A stretch of 64,000 nucleotides of DNA from Symbiodinium natans (GCA_905221605.1 CAJNDS010002319.1:67501-131500); one strand, 5' to 3'. Positions 43,923-55,274 are shown, numbered from the stretch's first letter. Program-made: numbers and translations. The notes: generated by a model from the sequence alone, not told the origin.

Positions 43923-44945
43923 TAAACCCTAAACCCTAAACCCTAAACCCTAAACCCTGTTTCATGTCATGTTTGGGTCTGCAGAGGGCTCTAGGTGCCT
44001 TTGTAGAGGGCGCAGAAGATCCCGCACTACCTTCTGAAAACTATGCCGTTAGGGGCTTGGGTTTAGGGTTTAGGGTTTAGGGTTTAGGGTTTAGGGTTTA
44101 GGGTTTAGGGTTTAGGGTTTAGGGTTTAGGGTTTAGGGTTTAGGGTTTAGGTTTAGGGGTTAGGGTTTAGGGTTTAGGGTTTTGGGTTTAGGGTTTAGGG
44201 TTTAGGGTTTAGGGTTTAGGGTTTAGGGTTTAGGGTTTAGGGTTTAGGGTTTAGGGTTTAAGGTTTACAAATCCTAAACCCCCAATCCCTCCTGCCAGTC
44301 CAAGCCTCTCCCGGAAAACAAATCCATGCGCTTAACATACGGGCTTGAAGAATCAGAATAGGGTTTTGGGGTTTAGTATAGTATAGTTAAGGGGACCTAA
44401 GGGAATACCATTCGTAGTTATTCCGACCCCTAAACCCTAAGCCCTAAACCCTAATCTAATTCCGACCCCTACATTACACTCCAAGCCCTGCAGAAACCCG
44501 AAGACCTGGAACGCCGTAAGCCAGAAAATCAATCTCGAACTCTGCAGCCGAGCTCTCGTAAACCCTAAACCCTAAACCCTAAAAACATAACCCTAAGCCC
44601 TAAACCTGAAAACCAAAACGCCTGACCCGGCCAAGGCGCCGAAGATGTTCGTGACAGCCTTGTCCATGACCTGCCACAAGCACCCACTCTGCTCTTCTTG
44701 CTTCTCTTCACTTTAGGTCCAGGGTTTAGGGTTTAGGGTTTATGGTTTAGGGTTTAGGGTTTAGGGTTTAGGGTTCAGGGCTAAGGGTGAGGATTTAGGG
44801 GCCTTAGGAGTCCTTTTGGGGCGCTGGAGGCATGAGGGAACGAGGCACTAGATGAACAGGAGAGCCCTATAGACTCTTTAGGGTCTAGGGTTTAGGGTTT
44901 AGGGTTTAGGGTTTAGGGTTTAGGGTTTCGGGTTTAGGGTTTAGG
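43922..44945. repeat. Telomere-like arrays
   Basis: CCCTAAA at 43922-43960 and 44560-44583; TTTAGGG at 44060-44270 (about 30 units), 44720-44777 and 44878-44945. Confidence 0.9.
44627..44670 (-). CDS. ABCC transporter exon in TMD2
   Basis: Reads VMDKAVTNIFGALAG after a good acceptor (GGTGCTTGTGGCAG then G) and ends at a GT donor after GCCGG. The D plus hydrophobic helix resembles the TMD2 stretch after the cytoplasmic R-F-S-x-D loop. Two bases remain at the end and match the one-base start at 42.0 kb, but the family normally has more residues between the two segments, so an exon may be missing. Confidence 0.4.
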
Positions 44946-45718
44946 ACTCTAGACCCTGAACCCCAAAGCTTGCAACCTCCCGGGGTTATAAACAAATTTG
45001 GGTTTAAACTCCTTGTACAGCCCAACATGAAACGCCTCAAAGTCCAGACCCTAAGATCCGGCGAAGCACACAAACATCCTCCAAGGAAAAGGGTTCGGAC
45101 AAAACCTAGAAACCTGGTCTCAACGTCTCGTAGCGCGAGCCTTAGTAAGCCCTAAACCTAAACCCTATATTATAAACCCTAAACCCTAAGCCCTAAAAAA
45201 GGGACTAAGGGCCCTGCTCCGGGTCTTAGTTAAACTCGTCAAGCCGGCGTCGACGTCCTCCGAGAATCGGTTCAGAACCCGACCGGTCGGATTCGTGTCC
45301 TCACGTTAGGCAAAACCGTTACTTAGGGTTTAGGGTTTTTAGGGTTTCTAGGGTTTAGGGTCTTTAGGGTCTTTAGGGTCTTTAGGGTCTTTAGGGTTTA
45401 GGGTTTAGGGTTTAGGGTTTAGGGTTTAGGGTTTAAGGTTTAGGGTTTAGGGTTTAGGGTTTAGGGTTTAGGGTTTAGGGTTTAGGGTTCAAAGCGTTGC
45501 TCTTCCTTCGGTGGGGGTGGAGGGGGTGGCCTGCTCAGGGCGCGTAGAGTTTAGGGATGTTTTGGACCTGGGGTCTGCTTTCCGGTTAGGTTTTGGCTGC
45601 AGTTTAGGGTTTAGGGTTTCCCTAAACCCTAAACCCTAAACCCTAAACCCTAACCCTAAACCCTAAACCCTAAACACTAAACCCTGAACCCTAAACCCTA
45701 AACCCTAAACCCAAAGCC

Positions 45719-45827
45719 ATATGGGGGTTTCCGAAATTAGTAGTACCTTCTTGGGGTCCTGATTTTCAGGGGATCCTACTATTTGGAGATCACTCTTGGG
45801 GCCCCCCCTACTTTCGTGAACCCCTAG
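45719..45827. mobile_element. Foldback element, family M6
   Basis: Ends ATATGGGGGTTTCCGAAA and TTTCGTGAACCCC. Relatives with only one clear end at 46250-46340 and 51704-51812. Confidence 0.7.
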
Positions 45828-45946
45828 GCAACACGCTTTTCCATCCAAGCTGCAAACTCCCAGAAAGCCCCGAAAGCGCTGAAAGCCCTAAACGCTAAAA
45901 CCTTAAACCCGAAACCCGAAAAGCATTTAGGGCTGCAAGGGTGCCT

Positions 45947-46046
45947 GAGAGACAGAGAGAGAGAGGGAGAGAGAGAGAGAGAAAGAGAAAGAGAAGAAAG
46001 AGAAAGAGAAAGAGAAAGAGAAAGATAAAGAGAGAGAGAGAGAGAT
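45947..46046 (+). repeat. GA-rich microsatellite
   Basis: (GAGA)n merging into GAAAGA/GAAAGAG hexamers and back to (GA)n. Frames rich in S/L across it are artefacts. Confidence 0.93.
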
Positions 46047-46452
46047 GCATGGAGGGGGGTAGGGGGAGGGGGGCGGGGGGGTCCGAAGAAGGGACGGCAC
46101 CTCAAGCTTAGACAACCTTGGCAAGTAGTGTCTTGGGCTTAGGGCCTAGGGCTTATGGATTCTTAGGGAATATCCTCATAGTATGGTCCGTATATAAGTA
46201 TTTTATATTGACGCCCAAAGGCCTATTCTAATTTTGCAAGGCCCCTATATTGAGGTCCGCAGTTAGGGTACCTTCTTGGGGGTCCTTCTTTTTATAATAA
46301 GGGAATTCGGTATATTTTAGGGGTGCCCTATTTCGTAAACCCTAAACCCTAAACCCTAAACCCTAAACCCTAAACCCTAAACCCTAAACCCTAAACCCTA
46401 AACCTAAACCCGCCATTTTGGAGCTTTCAGACGTGAATTCTGGGAGCCGGGC

Positions 46453-46497
46453 CCACCAATGGAATGGCCTGTTGAGCGCGCCCACCAAAGCCGAGGC
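46453..46497 (-). CDS. ABCC transporter exon in TMD2
   Basis: Fifteen codons reading ASALVGALNRPFHWW, consistent with the cytoplasmic half of a TMD2 helix. Acceptor CTACTTTGATGAG then G; donor GC after CATTGGTGG. Both ends are phase 0 and agree with the exons at 48.4 and 44.6 kb. Bracketed by CCCTAAA (left) and TTTAGGG (right). The preceding GATGAG could suggest a Walker B reading, but it belongs to the intron in this model. Confidence 0.42.
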
Positions 46498-46811
46498 CTC
46501 ATCAAAGTAGGGGTTTAGGGTTTAGGGTTTAGGGTTTAGGGTTTAGGGTTTAGGGTTCAAGGTTTGGGATTTAGGGCTTGGGGTTTAAAGGATGTAATTA
46601 GGGGCTTCGGACCCTCAACCCGCGATAACCCGCGGCCCACATGTCCGGGTTGGGAAATGCCAGCGCTTCCCTTTTCCATCCGTAGCACGAAACGCCTACT
46701 GAAACCCCCAAGCCCTGAGTGATTTCCCCTGTGACAGGTGCTAAACCTTTGAGGTCTGAACCCCAGCAGCCTGCCCGAACCCACACATGCACCTTCATGA
46801 AGGACTATGCC

Positions 46812-46912
46812 TTGAAATGTTCCCCCTTGGACTAACGGTCCATAAACGGGATTCTAGTACCCCTACTATAATCCCGATTAAGGACTGCTAGTAGAAGGGG
46901 GAACATCTCAAA
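46812..46912. mobile_element. Foldback element, family M1
   Basis: Ends TTGAAATGTTCCCCC and GGGGGAACATCTCAA, stem through ACTAACGGTCC. Confidence 0.82.
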
Positions 46913-47133
46913 CTATTCCTGAAGTCGTAGTAGGCTCCTTACTCTACTCCTAAGAAAAATTTCTCAGTTAAGCTTGATCGCCCTGAAACCGGCTGCCCTT
47001 TTTGGTTGATGGCGTTTGCAAGGGAAGCAAGGCCAACCCTGATTAAGACATTTCTGGTGCTACTGGGCGTCAGAGGAAGGACCCCCAAGCCACAATGAAA
47101 CCCGATAAACCAGGGGAATTGGACGGTTTAGGG

Positions 47134-47407
47134 TTTAGGGTTTAGGGTTTAGGGTTTAGGGTTTAGGGTTTAGGGTTTAGGGTTTAGGGTTTAGGGTTTA
47201 GGGTTTAGGGTTTAGGGTTTCCTCAGGCCCCCACGAACGTCTTCTTCGCCGCACCTCGCGGAGCGAATTCGTGCTTATGGGTTTAGGGGGCTTCTAGGGT
47301 TACTTCGGGTATGCCACCAGGGGATTTGATTTTGTTTTGGGGGGTGAGTTGGGGGGTTGGAAAGTTTCCTAAACCCTAAACCCTAAACCCTAAACCCTAA
47401 ACCCTAA
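47134..47407. repeat. Telomere-like arrays
   Basis: TTTAGGG at 47134-47220 (about 12 units) and CCCTAAA at 47368-47407. Confidence 0.9.
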
Positions 47408-47847
47408 GAAACTTTTAGGACTGCTGTCCGTTTCAGGAGTTCAGGGCTCGAAGGTTCCTTTCACCTGTGAAAGGGTGCTTCTTGCGAAAAAATACCAAAC
47501 ACGCACCTGGGCTGCCCTTGGCAAAACTCAGCCGGGCGCGAATCCCACCGATGATTTCCAAGGCGTGCCCGGCAAAGTTGGAGACGAAGAAGCCAAAGAT
47601 CTGAGGGCATTGAGGGCTTCGATAGGGTTTAGCAGCAGCTGTGTGTTCAAAACAGGGCTTAACGGTACTGTAGCCTATTGCGGCCTGTTAGTTAGCAAGC
47701 AGCTAGCTCCAGCGGATCGTAACTTGGTGTGGGAACAGCTTTGCACTGCAGGGTATAAGAGCAAATATCTTCGACTAGCCCCCGCCATGTACCCCACATG
47801 CTTGGGGATGTAGCCAAACAAAACCGGAAGTGAAGGGTTCTCTAAAC

Positions 47848-47963
47848 TTGGCTGCACTTAGGAGGGTAGCAAAAAAACTAAACTCTTAGCTGCCTTGTTA
47901 AGAAACCCAATAAACCCAAAAAAGGCTAAAGATGTAACGTTACAGTAAAGCACCACAAAGTAA
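47848..47963 (+). repeat. Dispersed 125 bp repeat, copy 2
   Basis: Second copy of the repeat at 17.1 kb; roughly nine bases in ten agree. No inverted ends, no coding capacity. Confidence 0.85.
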
Positions 47964-48182
47964 ACTAGGGTCCCTTGGGGCGGGGCGGGGGGGGGGGGGT
48001 GTGTCTGTTTGTAAGGCGCATAGGGATCTCTAACAGGGATCCTATTTGGGAACCTAGTTTAGAGTTTAGAGAACTACCCCATACAGACCCCCGCAACCCC
48101 CGAAGCGGGCATCCCAAGCGCTAGAGGCCCCATGAACTCTGCAAGTCGCAAGCCCTACACTATACTCCTCTTGGGAAAGCCC

Positions 48183-49242
48183 TAAGCCCTAAACCCTACT
48201 AAACCCTACTACACCCTACTAAGCCCTACTAAGCCCTACTAAACCCTACTAAGCCCTACCAAACCCTACCAAACCCTACTAAACCCTACTAAATCCTACT
48301 AAACAACCCTACTAAACCCTACTCAACCCTACTAAACCCTCAAGCCTCAACCCTAAACCCTAAACCCTAAACCCTAAACCCTACGGGGAAGCCTGGAGTT
48401 CCTCTTGGGCTCCCGGGCCAGGCCGGCGTAGACCTTCAGGAGCGCCGAGGTCTCCACCGGAGGCTTAATGCCCAGGTCCTTGCCGAAGTCTCAAGGATTT
48501 AGGGTTTAGGGTTTAGGGTTTGGGGTTTAGGGTTTAGGGTTTGGGGTTTGGGGTTTGGGGTTTAGGGTTCAGGGTTTTAGGGTTTAGGGTTTGGGGTTCA
48601 GGGTTTTAGGGTTTAGGGTTTGGGGTTTGGAGTTTAGGGTTTAGGGTTTGGGGTTTGGGGTTTGGGGTTTGGGGTTGGGGGTTTGGGGTTTGGGGTTTAG
48701 GATTTGGGGTTTGGGGTTTGGGGTTTGGGGTTTAGGATTTGGGGTTTGGGGTTTGGGGTTTGGGGTTCAGGGTTCAGGGTTAGGGTTTAGGGTTTGGGGT
48801 TTGGGCTTTGAAGTTAAGGTTTGAAGGTTTAGGTTTCGGTTCTGAGTCGGTCTGAGGTGTAGTGGGATGTTGAACGAGGGCTTGAATGTAGAATCTAGTG
48901 TGTGAGGGTGGTTCTGCGCGTTCCGCAGCTTGGAATACCAGAGGCCACTGGCTGACCAACCTCCACAAAAGACACAAGCTTGATAAAACCCTAAACCCTA
49001 AACCCTAAACCCTAGACCCTAAACCCTAAACCCTAAACCCTAAACCCTAAACCCTAAACCCTTTGGAACGAGGCCCTTTCGTTGAACACTATGGCCAGGC
49101 AAGCGAGCTTCGCACTCCCGATCCACCCATTGCCACACGAGCCCTGAACCCAAAGCCCTATTGCAAAACCCTAAACCCTAAACCCTAAACCCTAAACCCT
49201 AAACCCTAAACCCTAAACCCTAAACCCTAAACCCTAAACCCA
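48183..49242. repeat. CCCTACTAAA 10-mer tract, CCCTAAA and TTTGGGG arrays
   Basis: From 48195 to 48345 the unit is a 10-mer CCCTACTAAA with variants, turning into CCCTAAA to 48385. A 315 bp TTTAGGG/TTTGGGG array fills 48497-48812. CCCTAAA arrays at 48987-49063 and 49167-49242. Confidence 0.91.
48413..48489 (-). CDS. ABCC transporter exon in TMD2
   Basis: Very GC-rich third codon positions and a protein-like translation including SALLKVYAGLAR, which resembles the Y-L-x-V-Y-A-x-L segment of an ABCC transmembrane helix. Acceptor AATCCTTGAG then A; donor best placed at GA after GCCCGG, leaving phase 0 for the next exon. A GT donor at position 48433 is an alternative. CCCTACTAAA and CCCTAAA arrays lie to the left and a TTTAGGG/TTTGGGG array to the right. 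Confidence 0.5.
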
Positions 49243-49390
49243 TTGGTAGGAGGATCCCCTGAGGGAAGAGTCTAGAAGTCTCATCCCTTCCCCTGAACCG
49301 CGAGTATTCTCTGCAGAGCAGTCCGTCAGCCAGCTGTGCATGAAGGTCGACTCCTTCTTGTCGGACGTCCAGTACCTGGTCTTAGAGGGT

Positions 49391-49516
49391 CTACAAGGAG
49401 GGGCCCCCTTACTTTACTAACTGTAGTTAAGGGACCTATAACCTAGTTTAGGATCCTTATAACCCAAGTAAGGGCTCTTATAACTCTACTTATAACTAGG
49501 GGGCCCCACCCTGTAG
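49391..49516. mobile_element. Foldback element, family M2
   Basis: Nearly identical to the 51.1 kb copy over its whole length; both flank the transporter exon at 50.5 kb in the same orientation. Confidence 0.87.
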
Positions 49517-50491
49517 GGTTTACGGTTTGAGGGAAAAGCGCAAACAACTACAATTACAGCAACTCCTCGCTGCGAGCACTTTTGGGACGATGCTCGGACG
49601 ATGACCGCTTCTGCTGTGGAGCTGCTACGTGTCGGTAGCTTGCTGTAACATTGCTATGGCGCGATGGTTTAGTTCCCCCGCCCAAGAACAATCTCCGAAG
49701 GTGACATGTGCGGGGCGAGGGGGTGGGGGGGTGATGTTCAGCTGCGAGCCGTGGGTCTGGGACTGGGAGCTGCGGTTGAGATGCAGGAGTTCTCCGAACC
49801 GGGGTGACCAATTCAACACCGAGGTGCTGCAGCCGGGGGTAACTTGGGGATGAGGGAGCGGGACAAAAGCTGGTGGACTGGGGGGGGGGGCTCGGGAATA
49901 TGGCTCGTAAAGTCTCTAGCATGGCATCTTTCGAAAGAGGTGGGTAATTCTACTCGTTTCCCACGGCTTTGTGGCTCAAGCCTCCTGGGCAAACAGAAGC
50001 TGCAACTTCAACTCCACAAGCGATTCCTGAGCCCTCATCCGAGGCCTAGGTTGCTGGATGTACACTAAAGGGGCGTTCATGTCCACAGGAAAAGAACCTT
50101 ATGACACGAGGGCGGGTGCCTGTGGGTCGGAGTACATCTGACATGTCCTGTTTTTGATGGTTTTTGGACACTTTTGTTTGTTGTCAGGTTTTTTTGTTTT
50201 TCTGTTGTTCGACATCTTCACTTTTTGCAAATTCCGCGCGGCAAATCCTGAACAGATTGGTATTAAGACATTTTTGGTTCAAAGTCCCCGCATGGCAGAC
50301 CGAGTCCCCAGGATGCTACCGCATGTTTTGAGGGCAACTCCGCCAGCTCTCTGAGAGGCGAGCTTTTCGTGAGAGGCCGGAGATTGCCCCAAGGGGCATT
50401 CAAAGTTCTGGTGATCCAAAGAACACTCAGGGACTCGCCGTTTGACTCGAAACGGCCATCATGCTTGTGTCCCCTGTGAGGAACCCAACAC

Positions 50492-50564
50492 GTCCAAGCC
50501 ACACGATCCAAAGGTTGCAGAAGTTCTGGAAGAGCATGATGCCAGCGAGGGCCAGAAACATGAC
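50492..50564 (-). CDS. ABCC transporter exon: transmembrane helix of TMD2
   Basis: Reads LAGIMLFQNFCNLWIVWLG, a clear hydrophobic helix ending in the N-x-W-x-x-x-W pattern found where the first TMD2 helix leaves the membrane in ABCC proteins. Acceptor GGTGGCTGAG then G. The donor is set at GT after CTTGGAC because that leaves one base, which the 48.5 kb exon needs. The frame stays open to a stop at 50427, so another end is possible. It lies between two copies of the GGGGCCCCC foldback family. Confidence 0.48.
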
Positions 50565-51089
50565 CTCAGCCACCGACTACTGCTGCAGCTGGGACTTAAT
50601 CTTGAATACTCCGACCTATCTACTCTATTATTGGGGGAGGGCGGGTAGGGGGGGGGGGGTAGTAATAGGATCGATTCCCACAGGAGAGGCGACAGCAATG
50701 AAACGTGCCACTCAAGGTCCTCTCAAAGCAGAAGTGAGTAAACCCGAAACCCCAAATCCCTAAACCCTAAACTCTAAAACCCTAAACTCTAAAACCCAAA
50801 ACCCTAAAAGCCTAAACCCCTAAACCCAAACCCCCCCTCTCTCCCCCCACGCGACGAGGTCCAAGCCGTGAAGTTGATGTAGCCGACCCCCTGGCAAAAG
50901 GACATGTTTGTGATTAGGCTTTGGGGTTTAGGGTTTGGGTTTAGGGCTTAGGGTTTAGGGTTTAGGGCACAAGGGTGTCTCACTAAGCTCCCCCGCTTCG
51001 TGCCCAGTACAGGTCTCTCTTCTGAGGCTCCGGTTGAAAACGTGGGAATCTGTGGTTTTCGGGTTCAGGGCTTGAAGGGGCTTTGACTG

Positions 51090-51214
51090 TACAAGGAGGG
51101 GCCCCCTTACTATACTAACTGTAGTTAAGGGACTTATAACCTAGTTTAGGATCCTTATAACCCAAGTAAGGGCTCTTATAACTCTACTTATAACTAGGGG
51201 GCCCCACCCTGTAG
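51090..51214. mobile_element. Foldback element, family M2
   Basis: Differs from the 49.4 kb copy by only a few bases, suggesting recent activity or copying. Confidence 0.87.
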
Positions 51215-51839
51215 GACTTATGTGTAGGGTCCTGGCTGAGGTGAATGCAGCGTGGATTCATGGCCTCACGTGCTTGCCCGTTGCCGCCTTTCCGGCTAGC
51301 AGCCATTGACTGGGGGCCCGGACGACCTTCTCTAACCTACAGCTCCCCTAAGCGCTTACGAACCTTGAACAACCTTGAACCCTGCCCTGAACCCTGAACC
51401 TAAACCCTAAATCTATAGCCTTCTGGGCTCACTTGCTGGTTGCATCGAGATGTGGGTTTTTTGAACCCTACATCTGAACGCGAATCCCGTAATGTAGGGG
51501 CCTGATTAGCTATACCGTTGGCTGGGGCTCCCACAACTCACGCTCAACCTTACAAGCTTACAAAGCTTTCCCCTGACAAACAGCTGTGCTCTCTAAACAC
51601 TTCTAACTCCTGAATCATAGCCGATGCTTACTCAGGGTTCAAGGAATATGCAACCTTGAGCCCTGAACTTTAACACCGATCTATGCTCGAAACGTTAATT
51701 TGGAGTTTACGACAATACGGACCCCTGAAATCGGCCCCCCCCCCCCCCCCCAAATTTGTAGGATTCTCTTATTGTAAGGACCCCAATAAGGTACCCCCTA
51801 TTCTCGGAAACCCTAAACCCTAGACCCTAAACCCTAAAC

Positions 51840-51924
51840 CCTGTCATGTAGGCCCATGGGCAAGGCAAGCAAGCCTTAAGGTAGCTAAAGTAGGTGGCAC
51901 ACTGCACGTGGCCGGCGACGCGGC
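51840..51924 (-). CDS. ABCC transporter exon: entry of TMD2
   Basis: Translation contains HVQCATYFSYLKA, which matches the G-x-V...Y..Y..A pattern at the first helix of TMD2 in ABCC proteins. Acceptor GGGGGCCAG then G; donor GT of the neighbouring repeat (ACAGG before GTTTAGGG). Length 2+81+2. The exon lies between a CCCTAAA array on its left and a TTTGGGG/TTTAGGG array 32 bp to the right. Phase to the next proposed exon does not match directly, so one small exon is probably missing. Confidence 0.45.
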
Positions 51925-52299
51925 CTGGCCCCCGGCGAGTCGGAAGCTTCCCCAGAGTTTGGGGTTTAGGGTTTGGGGTTTGGGGTTTGGGGTTTGGGGT
52001 TTGGGGTTTGGGGTTTTGGGGTTTGGGGCTTGGGGTTTTGGGGTTTAGGGTTTGGGGCTTGGGGTTTGGGGTCTGGGGTTTGGGGTTCGGGGTCTGGGGT
52101 TTAGGGCTTGGGGTTTGGGGTTTGGGGTTTAGGGTTTGGGGTTTAGGGTTAATGTTCGGCAACCATGGCCTTATGTTGTCTAGGACTTAAAGGTTTTGCC
52201 AGGGTTTTAGGAGAGTTTGTTGGGTAGGTCCCATCATGGATCCACAAACTAATCTCTCGTAGGCTTCCAAACAAACCTCAGAAGCTTTATGGGTTCTTG

Positions 52300-52460
52300 T
52301 CTTAGGGTACTTACATGGTCCCTTAGTATGGGCCCTTAACACAAGGCCTCTTATATGGCCCCTTACATTCCCTGTGTTGCACAGGGGCCCATACTTCAGA
52401 ACCCTTTAAAGAAGGCAAAGGACCACTCACTAAGGTCCCATGAATGAAAGTACCCTTAAG
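52300..52460. repeat. Foldback sequence
   Basis: TTAGGGTACTTACATGGTCCCTTAG against CTAAGGTCCCATG...AAGTACCCTTAA, with a GGGCCC(A)TACT inner pair. Confidence 0.6.
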
Positions 52461-52944
52461 GGCTTAGGGTTTAGGGTTTTGAAGCAGGGTTTTAGGGCTG
52501 ATTCCTAGGGAACCCTTTATTGGTCTAATGGAGTTTAAGCAAGGGAGCCAAAACAAACTACATGTGGGGTCCTAGTTGGTCCCTGCGCCTAAACACCAAG
52601 CCCATCTAAACCCTGAACTCTCTTTAATGTAAGCGTTTCGGTTTGTGGCGGCATGCTAGCTCTGAACTGCGCGATACTCCGTGCCCCTTATGCCTGCACC
52701 CAAGTTTTTCGGGTTTAGGGTTCAGGGCTTGGGTATCAGATTTGAGGGTTCAGGGTTTAAGAGTTTAGGGTTCAGGGGCTTCGGAAAAGGTTTTTAGGGA
52801 CATGCCTAGGGGGCTCAAAGCACCTTGATGAAGGAAGGTACCTCAAACTATGGGGGGGGGTTTCCAATAGTAGTCGGAGTACCCCCTTTTTGCCCCCAAA
52901 TGTAGTAGAAATCCCTGAGGAAAGTCCTCAGCGACCTTCGCCCC

Positions 52945-53390
52945 CAGCAGGCCTAGAATGCTCCCTTCCCACGTGACGGGGATCTGCAACATGGGAATAC
53001 GAGGGCACTCTCTCTACCCAAGTGGTCGCAGGAGCCTCGGCCTCGATATGGGAGAGATCATGAGAGCCAGCTTGTACATCGGCTCGCTCGAGCTGTTGCC
53101 CTTGATGACAACAGCCCTAGCCGCATCGTTGTCGATCCAGAAAACGACCTTGCGGCCGCACAATTCTGAAGAGCCTTTCGCATCATGGCCAAAGCGTAAA
53201 GTTCCACCTCGCAGAGTATCTGCGAGCCTGCCTCAGCTTGCCATCTAGCTGTCAAGCGATCGGGTGCTCTGCCGGCGAAAACTCTAGCACTATTCTCCTT
53301 GGTGTCCATGACCACTGGGCCTATCCCAGCGACGCTCCCTTCGCAAGACCCGTCGGTCCACAGATGGATGATGGGAAGCGGCGAGAATTG
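52945..53390 (-). pseudogene. Decayed RNase H-like domain of a retroelement
   Basis: The minus strand shows the ordered acidic motifs of an RNase H fold: WTDGSCEG, then LCEVELYAL, then FWIDNDAA, then WVERVPS followed by A-D-P. At least three frame breaks separate these blocks, so the element is dead. This domain arrangement is, as far as I recall, common in retroelements of dinoflagellate genomes. It lies inside an intron of the transporter gene, same strand. No reverse transcriptase motif was found around it. Confidence 0.6.
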
Positions 53391-54502
53391 AAAAAAGGAC
53401 CCCTAGGAGGGTAGCCCGATTATCGTAACCCCCATGTAGAGTCAGGGGTTATCATCATGACTTCAGGTCTCTTCCTGATTTCAGGGTCAGAGGGCCATTT
53501 TGAGTATAAACTTTGGGAAGCAGGCACAGGCTTACCCTGAACCCAAAAGAAATATTGGCTTGGAGATGAATGCCTTTGCTCCAAACAATGTGCCAACAAC
53601 ACAGGGTTCCTAAACCCTAAACCCTAAACCCTAAACCCTAAACCCTAAACCCTAAACCCTAAACCCTAAACCCGGCCATTCGCCATGGCCCTAGCCTAGG
53701 CGCGGCGCTCGAACACTAAACCCTAATCCCTAACCCCCCCTACACCACTCTGCCTTCTTCGTTCTTGAGCGAACCCCTGATCTCTTGCTCCTTGGTGAGG
53801 GGCGTCTGCCTCCAGCAGGGTTTCGGCTTGAGGGTTTAGGGTCTGGGAGGGTTCAGGGTTTGAGGTTTAGGGTTTATGACGCCCTAAACCCCAAACCCTA
53901 AACCCTGAACCCTAAACCAGCTTTTTTTATAGAGTTTGAGGGTTTAAGGGTGCCTCTTTGGGTTATAAGGCGCATTCAGGTTTTGGAGGGTATTCTGGTT
54001 ACCTACAGTTCATGCGCCATTTCTCACTGCACTGGGCTGAGATTTAGATGGTTTGGGGTTATAGGTTTAGTAGGGTTCTAGAATTCAGGAGTTATAGGTT
54101 TATACGTTTTGTAGGATTCTGGGATCTTGGGTGTATAGGGTGTAATAGGCCTTTTGGGGTTTGCTGGTATTCCATGGTATTTTTAAAGAGCATGGGGGGC
54201 CGGGGGGGGGGGGGGGGGGGGGGGGTATGTTTCCTTGCTGTTGAACTGTTGGGGAGGCAAGAAACACTAGACATCGGACCATTTGGGTTTAGGGTCTAGG
54301 GTTTAGGGCTCAGGACCTCAAGAGCTTTTTTGTAGGTTACCTAAGAATCCCACAAAAGGGTTTTATAGTAATAACTCACAACAAGAATTAGGTATTGGGC
54401 TTAAGTCTTGGGGTAAGCCATATAAGCTCAGTTCTCTAAGTCGTGAGTCGCTGCTTGGGTCCCTCTTGTCATACGACCGCGATACCCAAGAAGGGACTCT
54501 AA

Positions 54503-54610
54503 TTGAGATGTTCCCCCTTATACTAACAGTCCTTATCGGGGCTATAATAGGGGGTACTATAATCCACAAGTAAGGACTGTTAGCACAAGTTATAGGGAGG
54601 AACATCCCAA
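54503..54610. mobile_element. Foldback element, family M1
   Basis: Ends TTGAGATGTTCCCCCTTATA and GGAACATCCCAA, with a short insertion in the right arm. Confidence 0.84.
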
Positions 54611-54827
54611 GACCCTAACTTAGATACCTACCCATGGAGCAAAATGCAGAAAAAAGCCCAGCTTAAGGGTTTAAGGGGTTTGGGTTTCAGGCTTTAAGTT
54701 TCTTAAGGGTTTGAGGGTTTCAAGGTTTAGGGCTCTGGTTTCCTTAAGGGTTTGGGTTTCAGGGTTTAAGGTTTTAAGGGCTTGAATGTCTAAGGGTTTC
54801 AAGGTTTAGGGTTCCAGTTTCCCGCGC

Positions 54828-54924
54828 TCCCCCTTGGTGCGGGGGAATCCAGGTCTCCGCACGTCTCGGCTTCGCTGAGCTTCGTAGCTCGGGGCGAGGG
54901 CAACGGCAGGCGAGTGGAGGCGTC
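54828..54924 (-). CDS. Possible ABCC linker exon before TMD2
   Basis: GC-rich island with AG|G acceptor (CATTGAAG then G), open in two frames on the minus strand. The frame that continues the phase of the 55.5 kb exon reads basic sequence ending GFPRTKGERGKL; the other contains SEAETCGDLDSPAPRG. Both suit a cytoplasmic linker. The end is placed at a GC dinucleotide after GGGGGA and is uncertain. A TTTAGGG array starts 13 bp to the right. Confidence 0.28.
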
Positions 54925-55274
54925 CTTCAATGGTTTAGGGTTTAGGGTTTAGGGTTTCGGGTTTAGGGTTTAGGGTTTAGGATTTAGGGTTTAGGGTTAG
55001 CAATACACCCCTTAAACAACCCACAAAACCCCCAAACCAGCAACAAAAATGACCTTAGATCCCAAGTCCAGGCACACACAAAGCCCACGCCAGCCTAAAC
55101 CCACAAACCACAAACCCCCTAACCACGGTTTAGGGTTTAGGGTTTAGGGTTTAGGGTTTAGGGTCTAGGGTCCAGGGTTGAGGGTTTAGGGTTTAGGGTT
55201 CAACCCTAACCAAACCAACCCTCAAGGCTCCGGCGACCTGGGGTTTAGGGTGAACTGCACACTAAACCCTAAGC

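Larger units (their letters stand above)
45326..46560. repeat. Telomere-like arrays with a tail-to-tail junction
   Basis: TTTAGGG at 45326-45490 (first part with the 10-mer TCTTTAGGG), then at 45602-45620 TTTAGGG units meet CCCTAAA units directly (TTTAGGGTTTCCCTAAA) and continue to 45710. CCCTAAA again at 46336-46412 and TTTAGGG at 46511-46560. Confidence 0.9.
50755..52150. repeat. Telomere-like arrays
   Basis: Degenerate CCCTAAA at 50755-50830, TTTAGGG at 50925-50968, CCCTAAA at 51811-51841 and a TTTGGGG-dominated array at 51956-52150. Confidence 0.88.
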
